Below, piece by piece: positions 50,643 through 59,588 of a stretch of 64,000 nt of DNA. The DNA comes from Methylobacterium sp. R2-1. GTDB taxonomy: Bacteria; Pseudomonadota; Alphaproteobacteria; Rhizobiales; Beijerinckiaceae. The stretch is from NCBI RefSeq assembly GCF_014191355.1, contig NZ_JACHWM010000019.1, positions 1 through 64,000 of the forward strand, written 5' to 3'. The position numbers and the translations under genes are program-made. How positions within the stretch are numbered: position 1 is the stretch's first letter; each line of letters starts with the position of its first letter. The notes beneath the pieces were generated by a model. The model ran no database searches, had not been told where the DNA came from, and was given only the letters and a program-made list of their open reading frames with translations.

Positions 50643-52136
50643 TCAATGCGCCGGCAGCGAGGCCTCCGCCTTGTCGTGCTGGCCGAAGCGCTCGACCAGG
50701 GTGGTACTGGCCTCGTTGAGGCCCACGACCTCGACGGTCTTGCCGTTGGCGCGGGCCTTCATCACCACGCGGTCGAGAGCGCCCACCGCCGAGATGTCCC
50801 AAAAATGCGCCGCGTGCACGTCGATGACGAGGCGCTCCACCGGCTCGCGCAGGTCGATCGCCTCGGCGAAGGTGCCTGCAGAGGCGAAGAACACCTGACC
50901 GCTCACCCGGTAGGTGCGCGTACTCCCGTCCGGCGAGAGCTCGGAGGTGACCCGGCTCATCCGCGCGACTTTTCCGGCGAAGAACACGCCCGACAGCAGG
51001 ACGCCGACGAGCACGCCGATGGCGAGGTCGCGGGTGGCGACCACCACGGCGACGGTCGCGAGCATCACCAGGGACGAGGGCAGCGGGTTGGTGCGGAGCT
51101 CCAGGAGCGACCGCCAGGAGAAGGTATTGAGCGAGACCATGATCATCACGGCGGTCAGCGCGGCGACCGGGACGATGGCCAGCAGATCCTGCAAGAGCAC
51201 GAGCAGCACCAGCAGAAAGCTCCCTGCCACCAGGGTCGAGAGCCGGCCGCGGGCGCCTGACGACACGTTGATGACCGATTGCCCGATCATGGCGCAGCCG
51301 CCCATGCCGCCGAACACCGCCGAACTCATGTTGGCCAGCCCCTGGCCCATGCATTCCCGATTCTTGGAGCTGCCGGTATCAGTCATGTCATCGACGATCT
51401 GCGCGGTGAGCAGGCTCTCCAAGAGGCCGACCGCGGCGAGCGTCGCGGCGTAGGGCAGGATGATGCGCAGGGTCTCCAGCGTCAGCGGCACCTCCGGCAG
51501 GGCAAAGCTCGGCAAGGCGGTCGGCAGCGCGCCGAGATGGGCGACGGTGCGCACATCGAACCCGAAATAGGCTGTGAGCGCAGTGAGCACGGCGATGGCC
51601 ACGAGCGGCGAGGGGACGGCGCGGGTGACTCTGGGGACGCCGTAGATGATGGCGAGCCCGAGCGCGATCAGCCCGTAGGTCGCCGGTGTCACGCCGGTGA
51701 GTTCGGGGAGCTGCGCCAGAAAGATGAGGATGGCCAGCGCGTTGACGAAGCCCGTCATCACCGAGCGCGAGACGAAGCGCATCAGCCGCCCGAGCCGGGC
51801 GAGCCCCGCCAGGATCTGGAACACCCCCATCAGGATGGTGGCGGCGAACAGGTACTGGACGCCGTGGTCGCGCACGAGATCGACCATCACCACGGCGGTG
51901 GCGGCGGTGGCGGCCGAGATCATGGCCGGGCGCCCGCCGGCGAAGGCGATGACGATCGCGATGACGACTGAGGCGTAGAGGCCGACCTTGGGATCGACCC
52001 CGGCGATCACCGAGAAGCCGATCGCCTCCGGGATCAGGGCCAACGCCACGACGATTCCGGAGAGGGTGTCGGCCCAGGGAGAGCCGAACCAAGTGGATGC
52101 GAACCGCCCGCGGGCGGTCTTGGGAGTCGATGACAT
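50643..52136 (-). CDS. SulP-family anion transporter with STAS domain (497 aa)
   Basis: The start MSSTPKTARGRFASTWFGSP is followed by about eleven to fourteen hydrophobic segments with LSGIVVALALIPEAIGFSVI (SulP signature), MTGFVNALAILIFLAQLPEL and GGMGGCAMIGQSVINVSSGA. Residues from about 395 form a cytosolic STAS domain (VFFASAGTFAEAIDL, VDVHAAHFWDISAVGALDRV). It is a sulfate, bicarbonate or other anion symporter or exchanger. The frame extends to 53093, but that part crosses the lrgB gene and is a shadow. It is convergent with rsmA. Confidence 0.93.
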   Translation of the reverse strand: MSSTPKTARGRFASTWFGSPWADTLSGIVVALALIPEAIGFSVIAGVDPKVGLYASVVIAIVIAFAGGRPAMISAATAATAVVMVDLVRDHGVQYLFAATILMGVFQILAGLARLGRLMRFVSRSVMTGFVNALAILIFLAQLPELTGVTPATYGLIALGLAIIYGVPRVTRAVPSPLVAIAVLTALTAYFGFDVRTVAHLGALPTALPSFALPEVPLTLETLRIILPYAATLAAVGLLESLLTAQIVDDMTDTGSSKNRECMGQGLANMSSAVFGGMGGCAMIGQSVINVSSGARGRLSTLVAGSFLLVLLVLLQDLLAIVPVAALTAVMIMVSLNTFSWRSLLELRTNPLPSSLVMLATVAVVVATRDLAIGVLVGVLLSGVFFAGKVARMSRVTSELSPDGSTRTYRVSGQVFFASAGTFAEAIDLREPVERLVIDVHAAHFWDISAVGALDRVVMKARANGKTVEVVGLNEASTTLVERFGQHDKAEASLPAH

Positions 52137-52309
52137 CGAGAAAAATCCGCAGAGGGACGCGGGCTCCGCCGGCAATGCGGGGCGGGAGGGAAGCGTCGCG
52201 AATGCGTGGTCCGGCGGATCGGCGGCCGGAAGAGCCACCCGGGCTTTCACCGGGTCCGAGCGATTGCGCTGAGGTTTACGGCGCGTTGCACTCCGGCGCA
52301 ATACGGGGC

Positions 52310-53026
52310 TCAGCGCAGGAAGCTGACCGCCACCGGCACGAGAACCGCGGTCAGGAACGCGTTCAGCCCCATGGCGATGCCGGCAAAGGTGCCGGCGACC
52401 TCGCTGACCTGGAAGGCGCGGGCGGTGCCCAGCCCGTGGGCGGCGAGTCCCGCCGCGAAGCCGCGGGCGCGCATGTCCTCGATGCGCAGGCTGCGCATCA
52501 GCGGCGTGACGATCACCGCGCCGGCCATGCCGGTCAGCATCACCAGCACGGCGGCGAGCGTCGGGTCCCCGCCGAGCGCCTCGACGATGCCCATGGCGAC
52601 GCCCGTGGTCACGGATTTCGGGGCCATGGCCAGCCGCACATCGTAGGGGATGCCGGCGAGCTTCGCGAGGACGAGCGCCGAGGTCATCGCCGTGATGCAG
52701 CCGACCGAAAGGGCGGCGAGCATCGGCAGAAGCGCGCGCATCACCGTCGCCCGCCGCTCGTAGAGCGGCACGGCCAGCGCCACCGTGGCCGGCCCGAGCA
52801 GGAAGTGCACGAACTGCGCGCCCTCGAAATAGGCGCGGTAGGGCGTGCCGGTGAGGGTCAGCACGAGGCCGATCATCCAGATCGCATGGATCACCGGGTT
52901 GGCGACCGGGTGCCGCCCCGCCGCCTGAAAGAAGCGGTCGGCTACCGCGTAGGCCAACAGCGTCACGGTGAGCCACAGCAGCGGCGTGTGGCTCAGATAA
53001 ACCCAGAGAGCGAACTCGCCGCTCAT
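52310..53026 (-). CDS. lrgB: LrgB/CidB-family membrane protein (238 aa)
   Basis: Seven hydrophobic helices match the LrgB layout: FVHFLLGPATVALAVPLYER, then LAMAPKSVTTGVAMGIVEAL (P-K-S-V-T-T, the family signature), then AAHGLGTARAFQVSEVAGTF (H-G-x-G-T-A-R/x). Bacterial LrgAB/CidAB systems affect autolysis and pyruvate or glycolate transport; in plants an LrgAB fusion is the glycolate/glycerate carrier. It starts four bases inside the end of lrgA. The physiological substrate here is unknown. Confidence 0.92.
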   Translation of the reverse strand: MSGEFALWVYLSHTPLLWLTVTLLAYAVADRFFQAAGRHPVANPVIHAIWMIGLVLTLTGTPYRAYFEGAQFVHFLLGPATVALAVPLYERRATVMRALLPMLAALSVGCITAMTSALVLAKLAGIPYDVRLAMAPKSVTTGVAMGIVEALGGDPTLAAVLVMLTGMAGAVIVTPLMRSLRIEDMRARGFAAGLAAHGLGTARAFQVSEVAGTFAGIAMGLNAFLTAVLVPVAVSFLR

Positions 53027-53466
53027 CGGCGATCACCGTCCTTGCATCGGCTCTTTCCGAAAGCCGGCCACCACCGTTCGGGCCGATGCTCAAGCAGACG
53101 CGACACCGCGACGAAGGTGAGCACGGTCGCCGCCAGCGTCAGGGTCACGGAGACGAGGAGGACGAGCGCGAGCGCGAGCCCGTGGCTCGCCAGCACGTCG
53201 AGCTTGCCGACGATGCCGACGCCGGCCGGCACGAACAGGATCGAGAGATGCGCGAGCATCCCCTTGGCCGTGCCCTCCAGCCCACCGTCGACCAGCGGCG
53301 GCGGCAGCCAGCGGGTCGAGGCCGGCTGCGTCCGGTCGCGCAGCACCAGGAAGCCGAGGAGCAGCGCCATGCCGATCACCGGCCCCGGCACCGGCAGGCC
53401 GGCGGCGCGAGCGGCGACCTCGCCGAGAAGCTGGGCGAGCAGGATCAGGGTCAGGCTGACGATCAT
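53023..53466 (-). CDS. lrgA: LrgA/CidA-family membrane protein with a repeat-encoded tail (147 aa)
   Basis: The protein has MIVSLTLILLAQLLGEVAAR, then LPVPGPVIGMALLLGFLVLR (P-G-P-V-I-G-M, the family signature), HLSILFVPAGVGIVGKLDVL and a last helix ending at about residue 122. The final residues HRPERWWPAFGKSRCKDGDR are translated from the REP-like element at 53041-53094, so the natural C-terminus was replaced. The start ATG 53466 lies just right of the junction with the mosaic hairpin element. It overlaps lrgB by four bases. Confidence 0.88.
   Translation of the reverse strand: MIVSLTLILLAQLLGEVAARAAGLPVPGPVIGMALLLGFLVLRDRTQPASTRWLPPPLVDGGLEGTAKGMLAHLSILFVPAGVGIVGKLDVLASHGLALALVLLVSVTLTLAATVLTFVAVSRLLEHRPERWWPAFGKSRCKDGDRR
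53041..53094. repeat. REP-like element inside the lrgA 3' end
   Basis: GCATCGGC at 53044-53051 pairs with GCCGATGC at 53082-53089, with inner CCGAAAG and CGTTCGG words. It repeats the element at 46452-46497. It codes for the end of LrgA. Confidence 0.65.
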
Positions 53467-53472
53467 GATTTT

Positions 53473-53587
53473 GTCCGGGATTCCAAAGGGATCATCCCTT
53501 TGGCGGGGTCTCGGGGCAGCGCCCCGGCACTGTTCCAGGGCTCTGCCCTGGACCCGCGAAAAGGCTCGCCTTTTCGAAATCCGGGAC
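53473..53587. repeat. mosaic of four hairpins bounded by TCCGGGA direct repeats
   Basis: Four perfect stem-loops follow one another: CCAAAGGGAT-C-ATCCCTTTGG (53483-53503), CGGGGC-AGC-GCCCCG (53512-53526), CCAGGGC-TCT-GCCCTGG (53535-53551) and CGAAAAGGC-TC-GCCTTTTCG (53557-53576). TCCGGGA occurs at both ends (53474-53480 and 53580-53586). This is the structure of a non-autonomous extragenic element. It fills the gap between the TerB-like gene and lrgA. Confidence 0.75.
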
Positions 53588-53593
53588 GAACCT

Positions 53594-54070
53594 TCACGCG
53601 CCGGCGGGCTCGCGGAAGCCGCGGTTGCGGGCGGCGGCGATGCCGGCCTCGTCGATGCCGAGCAGCTTGCCCAGGCGCCAGACCAGCGCCTCCTCGAACT
53701 CGTGTACCTCGCCGTCGGCGCCGGCCACGGACCACGCCATGGCGAGCAGCCGCGTCCGCTCCTCCGGGCTGCTGCCATCGCTGCCGATCAGCTCGACGAG
53801 GCTCGTCATGTCGCGGGTCTGCGTCTCGAAGGCGGCGGCGCGCTCGATCAGGCTCTGCGCCTCCGCATCGCTGGCGGCGTAGCGGCGACGCACGAGCCGC
53901 ACCAGGCGCTCGGCCTCCGCCGGGTCGAGCACGCCGTCGGCGCGGGCGACGTGGACGAGCAAAGCGGTCGCCGCGAGATGCTCCTCGCTGCCGTCGGGCA
54001 CCGCCTCGGCGGTGGCCGGCAGGCCGAAGGCCGAGGAGGCGTAGGAGAGGAGCCGCTGAAGAAGGGCCAT
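53594..54070 (-). CDS. TerB-like (DjlA N-terminal type) protein (158 aa)
   Basis: The protein starts MALLQRLLSYASSAFGLPAT. Two TerB half-repeats are visible: LAATALLVHVARADGVLDPA followed by EAERLVRLVRRRYA, and LLAMAWSVAGADGEVHEFEE followed by ALVWRLGKLLGIDEAGI. Each has the A-D-G-x-x-D/H-x-x-E acidic loop. It is cytosolic and helical; the fold is linked to metal or membrane stress, but the role of stand-alone copies is not known. It is separated from lptD by 144 bp and from lrgA by the hairpin mosaic. Confidence 0.82.
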   Translation of the reverse strand: MALLQRLLSYASSAFGLPATAEAVPDGSEEHLAATALLVHVARADGVLDPAEAERLVRLVRRRYAASDAEAQSLIERAAAFETQTRDMTSLVELIGSDGSSPEERTRLLAMAWSVAGADGEVHEFEEALVWRLGKLLGIDEAGIAAARNRGFREPAGA

Positions 54071-54214
54071 GTCCGTTCCCGTCCGGTTTTGCGCGCCACC
54101 GTCGGGGGCGGGCCGGGCAGGGTCAAGCGAGGAGGAGGTGCAGGCGGGGCGGCTCACGCCGTTTCGCGGACGGCGTGGCCCGGCTGCACCGGCGTATCCC
54201 CGCGCGTTTCGCCG

Positions 54215-56848
54215 TCAGCGCACCGAGGCGATGCCGTCGGCGGTCGTCGAGGTGCTGACGTTCTGGCGCAGATCCGCCTCGCCCAGCGTCTTCAGCTCCA
54301 GGCGCAGCAGCACGGTCTGGTTGCGCTCGCGCACGCCGATCGCGGTGGCGATGGGCGAGACGATGTAGTTGAGCGAGACCGTGGTGCACTCGTCCTGATA
54401 GCCGCCCCCGAGACTCATGCCCGAGAGATAGGCCTTGCCGGGATTGCTGTAGACCGGCGCGAGGCCGACCGGGTTGGCGAGGTAGGCGGTGTAGTAGTCG
54501 GTGAAGGTATCGCGCGTGTCGAGATAGTGGGTGAGGTCGACGAGCGCCGAGCCGGTGACGAACCAATTCGGGGTGATGCGGTAGGTGGCGGAGGCCGTCA
54601 CGCCCTCGCGGCGATGGGCGAAGCCCAAAGCCGGCTGCGCCTCGTAGTAGGAGTAGAACAGCGAGGTCTCGAGCGGCAGGAACGGCGCGAAGCGCGCGGT
54701 CACGCCGGTCTCGAACCGGTTCACGGCAAAATCGCGCTGGTCGAAGCGAGCACGGCTGATGAAGCTGATGTTCTGGTTGGGCGAGAGCTGGAAGCGGCCG
54801 ACGAAGTCCGAACGGCGGTTCTCCAGGCCGGAATCGATGCCGACATTGGCGAGATCCCCGCGGCGGAAGGAGTTCACGCCCGCGACCTGGATCGACTCGC
54901 CGAACATCAGGTTGGCGTACCAGCCAGTCGGAGTCACGACGGAATACTGCGCGCCGAGATTGGCCCGCACGCCGCCCTCGACCCGGTCGTAACCGGAGAA
55001 CTTGTCCCACTGGAACAGCGAGGTGTCGTCGAAGACGAGGCTCTGCGCGTCCTCGTTCGGAAGCCGGCCGATCCGGGTCTCGGAGGGCCGGGCGATCACC
55101 TGGGCGATCGGCTCCAGGGTGTGAACGCCGAGCCCGCCGAAATCGGCGACGAAGGGATAGCGGTAGTCGAGGCCGATCGCCGGCATGACGCGGCCGGAGA
55201 AGCCGTCATCGACGGTGGTGATGTTGTTCACCAGCGCGTTCTGGAAGCCCGAGCGGCTCGGGTTCACGAAGAACGCGTCCGTGCGCAGATAGGTGAACGG
55301 CGTGAAGACCTGGCCGAAATCGTCGATGAAGCTGCGGCGCCAGGAGACCTGGGCCGAGAGCCGGGTGTCGACGCCGCCCAAACCGCGCACGATGCAGCGG
55401 TCGCGCACGAAGGTGGTGCAGGTCTCGTAGAGCGGGTAGCTGATCCCGTTGACGCTCGGGGCGAACAGGTAGCTGCCGGTGCGCGGGATGCCCTGGAAGT
55501 CGGTCGCCTCGCGGCTGAGGCTCGTGACATTGGCCTCGAACCGCACCTCACCACCGATGGGCTGCGGCCCGTCGATGCGCTTGTCGTAATCGATCACGGG
55601 CAGGACGACCGGCTGCTCCTTCTGCCAGTCGAAGCTCGACAGGGCCTTGAAGTAGTAGCCGCGCGCCTCGAACCAGGAGCGGTCGCCCTGGCCGATCAGG
55701 TAGGCGGTCGAGACCGCTTCGCGGAAATAGTCGGTGGTGATGCTCTGGTTGCGGATGCGGTAATTGTCGAGGAACCACTTGTCGGTCACGCCGACGAGAT
55801 CCCAGCCCGTGCGCCAGTGCTCGTTGATGAAGAAGCGCCCGCGCGACTCGACCGAGCCGCGGAACTCCCGGTCGGCCGCGCCCAGCGGCCCCGGCAGGAA
55901 GGCCGAGGGCGTGGTCTGGAAGATGCCCGACAGGCGTAGATTATAGCTGCCGTTGTCGATCCGCTGGCGGAACTCGGCCTGGCCCAGCACGCCCTGGCGC
56001 GAAACGAAGGCGGGCGAGAGCGTCAGGTCGTAGCTCGGATCGAGGTTGAGAAAGAACGGGGTCGCGACACCGGTGCCGATCGCCGTCGAGGTGATGAAGC
56101 GCGGTGTCAGGAAGCCGGTCTTGCGCTTCACCGTCGGGTCGGCGGACTCGAAATAGGGCAGGTAGGCGACCGGGATCCCACCGAGTTCGAGGGTCGAATC
56201 CTCGTAACTGATCGTATGGGTCTCATTGTTGTGGATGATCTTGGCCGCCTTGATCTGCCAGAGCGGCGGCGTCTCCGGATGGTCCTTGCACGGCTCGCAG
56301 GCGGTGTAGGTGGCGTAGTCGAAGCTCGACTGCTCGCCCGCGATTCGCTCCGCCCGCGGAGCGGAGATGCGGGTGCGCACCGTCTCGCCCTTGAGCTGGA
56401 CGGTCTGCTGGATGCGAAGCGCGTCGACGAAGCCGTTCTTGAAGTCGTCGGTCAGCTCCATGCGCTCGCCGGTGACGAGGGCGCCGGTCTCGTCGGTGAG
56501 GCGGACATTGCCCTCGGCGAAGACTCGGCTCGTGCCACGGTCGTAGCGCACCCGGTCGGCCTGGAGCGTGCGGGCGCCGTAATGCAGCTCGGCATTGCCG
56601 CGGGCAGTCACGGTGTTGCGGTCGTTGTCGTAGATCAGCTCGTCGGCCTCGACGAGCAGGCGCTGGCCCTTCCCGTCCTTCTCCTTCGAGCCGGCTAGCT
56701 TCTCCAGCCCGGCCTGGGCATGGGCGCGCGGCGCGGCGAGCCCGAAGGCTGCCGTCAGCAGTGCGGCCATGGAGACCGTGATCGCGATGTCGGCGACCTT
56801 ACGCAACGCGTCCCTCGAACCCTGTGCAGCCCCCTGCACGACGACCAC
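54215..56848 (-). CDS. lptD: LPS-assembly outer-membrane protein LptD (877 aa)
   Basis: A signal peptide ends at about residue 45 (APRAHAQ). Residues about 60-180 form the OstA/LptA-like beta-jellyroll (LLVEADELIYDNDRNTVTAR, then GNAELHYGARTLQADRVRYD). The large C-terminal beta-barrel includes AYLPYFESADPTVKRKTGFL and ends in DGIASVR. Cys pairs (YTACEPC) may form the LptD disulfide. It inserts LPS into the outer leaflet with LptE. The order lptF-lptG-lptD on one strand, with a 33-bp lptG-lptD gap, is conserved in Hyphomicrobiales. Confidence 0.96.
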   Translation of the reverse strand: MVVVQGAAQGSRDALRKVADIAITVSMAALLTAAFGLAAPRAHAQAGLEKLAGSKEKDGKGQRLLVEADELIYDNDRNTVTARGNAELHYGARTLQADRVRYDRGTSRVFAEGNVRLTDETGALVTGERMELTDDFKNGFVDALRIQQTVQLKGETVRTRISAPRAERIAGEQSSFDYATYTACEPCKDHPETPPLWQIKAAKIIHNNETHTISYEDSTLELGGIPVAYLPYFESADPTVKRKTGFLTPRFITSTAIGTGVATPFFLNLDPSYDLTLSPAFVSRQGVLGQAEFRQRIDNGSYNLRLSGIFQTTPSAFLPGPLGAADREFRGSVESRGRFFINEHWRTGWDLVGVTDKWFLDNYRIRNQSITTDYFREAVSTAYLIGQGDRSWFEARGYYFKALSSFDWQKEQPVVLPVIDYDKRIDGPQPIGGEVRFEANVTSLSREATDFQGIPRTGSYLFAPSVNGISYPLYETCTTFVRDRCIVRGLGGVDTRLSAQVSWRRSFIDDFGQVFTPFTYLRTDAFFVNPSRSGFQNALVNNITTVDDGFSGRVMPAIGLDYRYPFVADFGGLGVHTLEPIAQVIARPSETRIGRLPNEDAQSLVFDDTSLFQWDKFSGYDRVEGGVRANLGAQYSVVTPTGWYANLMFGESIQVAGVNSFRRGDLANVGIDSGLENRRSDFVGRFQLSPNQNISFISRARFDQRDFAVNRFETGVTARFAPFLPLETSLFYSYYEAQPALGFAHRREGVTASATYRITPNWFVTGSALVDLTHYLDTRDTFTDYYTAYLANPVGLAPVYSNPGKAYLSGMSLGGGYQDECTTVSLNYIVSPIATAIGVRERNQTVLLRLELKTLGEADLRQNVSTSTTADGIASVR

Positions 56849-56881
56849 AACCGAACCCGTCCCGACCCGGACAACCGCACA

Positions 56882-57970
56882 TCAGCCGTCCTCCTGGTAG
56901 AGAAGCGTGAGCGTACCGAGCAAGCTTCCTACCACGGCGGGGAACCACGCCGCCACTGTCGGTGCGACCATCCCCGACGCTCCGAGGCCCTCCATGACCT
57001 GCCGCGCGACGTAGAGCACGAAGCCCGCGCTCACCCCGCCGAGCACCAGTTTTCCGACCCCACCAAAGCGGAAGAACCTTAAGGAAACCGTTGCCGCCAC
57101 GAGGACCATCGCGAGGTAGAGCAGGGGCGTTGCCAGCAGCACATCGTACTGGAGCCGGTAGCGCGTGGCATCCAGCCCGGCCCGCTCGTGGCGTGCGATG
57201 GTCTCCGGAAGTTGCCAGAAGGGCACAGATTCCGGGGGGGTGAAGCGCTGGCGGACCTGGCTCGGGTCCAGCGTCGAGGCGACGAGGTAGACCTCGTGGC
57301 TCTCGGGCGGTTCATCGCGTGTGAGAACGCGCACATCGCGCAATTCCCACCAGCCGTCGTGCAAGGTCGCTCGCGCCGCCTCGACCTGCGCGGTGAAGAC
57401 GCCGGCGTCATCGAACTGGAAGACGGTGACGCCGGCCAGCGTCGTCGTGCCCTCGATCGCCGTCTCGGCGCGGATGATCGCCTGCCCGTCGATGCTGCGC
57501 TGGCGCAGCCACAGGTCCTTGCCGGTGCCGGCCTTGGTGGATTTGGCGAAGATCTTCGCCTCGATCTCGCTGGAGCGCTGCTTGAGCGCCGCCGACAGAG
57601 GATTGTAGGCGCCAATCGCCAGCGCGCCGATCGCCAGCGCCACGAAGGCGCCGGGCTGGAGGAACTGCCAGGCGGAGATGCCGGCCGCCCGCGCCACCAC
57701 GAGTTCGAGCTTGCGCGAGAGCTGGAGCAGGGCAGCCATGGAGCCGAACAGCACCGCGAACGGCAGCACGCTCTCGGCCACGGCCGGCGTACGGTAGAGC
57801 GCGAGCTGCGCCATCAGCCCCGGCGAGGCGCCCTCCGCGTCGCCCGCGCGCCGCAGCAGCTCGACGAAATCGAGGGTGTAGACCAGGGCGAAGACCGTGA
57901 GGAACACGCCCAGGATGGTGCGCACGAAGCGCCACGCGAAGTAGCGACCGAGGGTTGTGCCGATCAGCAT
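56882..57970 (-). CDS. lptG: LPS export ABC permease LptG (362 aa)
   Basis: Six membrane helices flank a periplasmic beta-jellyroll (about residues 130-265). The N-terminus MLIGTTLGRYFAWRFVRTIL is typical, with LRRAGDAEGASPGLMAQLAL, LPFAVLFGSMAALLQLSRKL and ELVVARAAGISAWQFLQP (coupling helix to LptB). It extracts LPS from the inner membrane together with LptF and LptB. It begins 10 bp after lptF ends; lptB lies elsewhere. Confidence 0.96.
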   Translation of the reverse strand: MLIGTTLGRYFAWRFVRTILGVFLTVFALVYTLDFVELLRRAGDAEGASPGLMAQLALYRTPAVAESVLPFAVLFGSMAALLQLSRKLELVVARAAGISAWQFLQPGAFVALAIGALAIGAYNPLSAALKQRSSEIEAKIFAKSTKAGTGKDLWLRQRSIDGQAIIRAETAIEGTTTLAGVTVFQFDDAGVFTAQVEAARATLHDGWWELRDVRVLTRDEPPESHEVYLVASTLDPSQVRQRFTPPESVPFWQLPETIARHERAGLDATRYRLQYDVLLATPLLYLAMVLVAATVSLRFFRFGGVGKLVLGGVSAGFVLYVARQVMEGLGASGMVAPTVAAWFPAVVGSLLGTLTLLYQEDG

Positions 57971-57980
57971 GATCGCTCCC

Positions 57981-59150
57981 TCAGGCGCGTCCGGCCAGCG
58001 GGCGCCGCCGCAAGGCCCCCGCGAGCCGCCGCCACTGCCGTCCGAGGCGCTCGTTCACCGCGCGCACCCGGGCGCCGCCGAAGATCAGCAGGCAGGAGAG
58101 GGCGATCGCACCGAGCGGCGCGGCGTAGATCGCTACCACCGCGCCGGGGCTGCGCACGGCGGCGCTGCTCGCGGCGAACCCGGCGATGCGAAGCGCCACC
58201 ACGCCGAGCACGGCGCCCGCCACGGCCAGCCCTCGGCCCTGGCGGGTGGTGCGCGGATCGCCGAGCGCGGCGAATGCAATGAAGGCCAGCGCCAGCGGGT
58301 AGAGCCAGGCCGAGAGCCGGTCGTGGAGTTCAGCCCGGAAGCGGCCCTTCTGCAGGCGATAATAGCCTTCTCCCGTATCGGGGAAGAGCAGGGCCAGGGT
58401 CGAGCGCTCGCGCGGCTTGTAGATCGTCTCCGAGTCCGGGGGCGTGAAGGCGGCGAGATCGACGGCGTAGCGCTCGTAGCTCACGATCGAGGAGTCGCGG
58501 CTGTCCTTCTGCTGACGGTGGATGCTGCCCTTCTCCAGGACGAGATAGGTCTGCCCGTCGACGTCCGTGACGCGGCCGCGCTCGGCGAGGTAGACCACCG
58601 CCTTGCCGGCCTCGCGCTTGTCCTGGATGAACAGGCCCTGGAGCGAGCCGTCGGCCCCGCGCTCGCGGAAATGGAAGGTGATGCCGTTGTCGAGCGCCGT
58701 GAACTGGCCCTCCTTGACGACATTGGCGACGAAGTCGCCGCGCACCCGTGTCAGCACGTCGCGCAGCTCCTGGAAGGAGGAGGGCATCACCTGGATCGTC
58801 AGGAAGGCGACCACGACGCTGACGGCAAAGGCGAGGGTCGCGAAGGGCCGCAGCAGCTGGCGCGGCGGCATGCCGGCGGCCGACATCACGATGAGTTCGG
58901 AATCGCCGTTGAGCTTGTTCAGCGCGTAGACGCAGGCGATGAACAGCGCCACCGGCGCGATCACGGTGATCAGCGTCGGCAGCGACAGGGCGGTGATGAA
59001 CAGGAAGACGAGAAGCGTCTGACCCTTGGCCGTGACGAGGTCGAGTTCGCGCAGGGCCTGGGTCACCCAGATCGTGCCGGTGAGCCCGATCAGGCAGGTG
59101 AGGAAGGCCCCGAGCGCGATCCTGAATATGTAGCGCTCGATCTGCGTCAT
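57981..59150 (-). CDS. lptF: LPS export ABC permease LptF (389 aa)
   Basis: The start MTQIERYIFRIALGAFLTCL is the conserved LptF N-terminus. Six helices surround a periplasmic domain (about 140-275). The coupling region is NGDSELIVMSAAGMPPRQLL, after PTLITVIAPVALFIACVYAL. The extension to 59186 adds only a basic leader. It heads the lptF-lptG-lptD unit, with its promoter in the AT-rich gap to the right. Confidence 0.95.
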   Translation of the reverse strand: MTQIERYIFRIALGAFLTCLIGLTGTIWVTQALRELDLVTAKGQTLLVFLFITALSLPTLITVIAPVALFIACVYALNKLNGDSELIVMSAAGMPPRQLLRPFATLAFAVSVVVAFLTIQVMPSSFQELRDVLTRVRGDFVANVVKEGQFTALDNGITFHFRERGADGSLQGLFIQDKREAGKAVVYLAERGRVTDVDGQTYLVLEKGSIHRQQKDSRDSSIVSYERYAVDLAAFTPPDSETIYKPRERSTLALLFPDTGEGYYRLQKGRFRAELHDRLSAWLYPLALAFIAFAALGDPRTTRQGRGLAVAGAVLGVVALRIAGFAASSAAVRSPGAVVAIYAAPLGAIALSCLLIFGGARVRAVNERLGRQWRRLAGALRRRPLAGRA

Positions 59151-59588
59151 CCGCGCCTTCCGACCCTCGAACCCCTTCCTCGCCACCTCTCACGGCGCCA
59201 CGCATTCTCGCCGGTCGCGGCGCTCAGGCCAAGCTGACCCGAACGCCAAGTCTTTTGGCGACAGCGTCTCGGGGCGCCCGGATTGAGGCCGTTTCGCGGC
59301 GCGGGCGACGCGGCCGGCCGATCGCGCGACAGAGCGTTTCACCCGACCCGCCACGGCCTGAAGCTTCTACAGATCACACCGGAGCAGCACACAGACAGGC
59401 GCACCCTGCAACACAGCGCCTTTCCTTGCCATCATCCGAAATCACATTTTTATTCGAATGTTGCCAAAACAGCGCGAAAGCTTAAATCAGACAAAATCAA
59501 CAGCATTTTCGGCTATCGTTTCTCGAATAAAATGTTTGATAACGCTCCGGCTCATATGGACACTTCATTAACAAGATAAGCCGGAGCA
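59151..59588. other. intergenic region between divergent lptF and a porin-like gene
   Basis: The left half is GC-rich; 59435-59570 is AT-rich, with AAATCAGACAAAATCAACAG and similar words, so it probably carries the promoter of the porin-like gene. Short plus-strand frames (59255-59579) are not protein-like. No palindrome of length was noticed. Confidence 0.4.

Noticed and set aside
52097..55939. 1280-codon plus-strand open frame
   Set aside because: It is antisense to lrgB, lrgA, terB and lptD, is full of His/Arg/Gly repeats and has no domain. It is a high-GC shadow.
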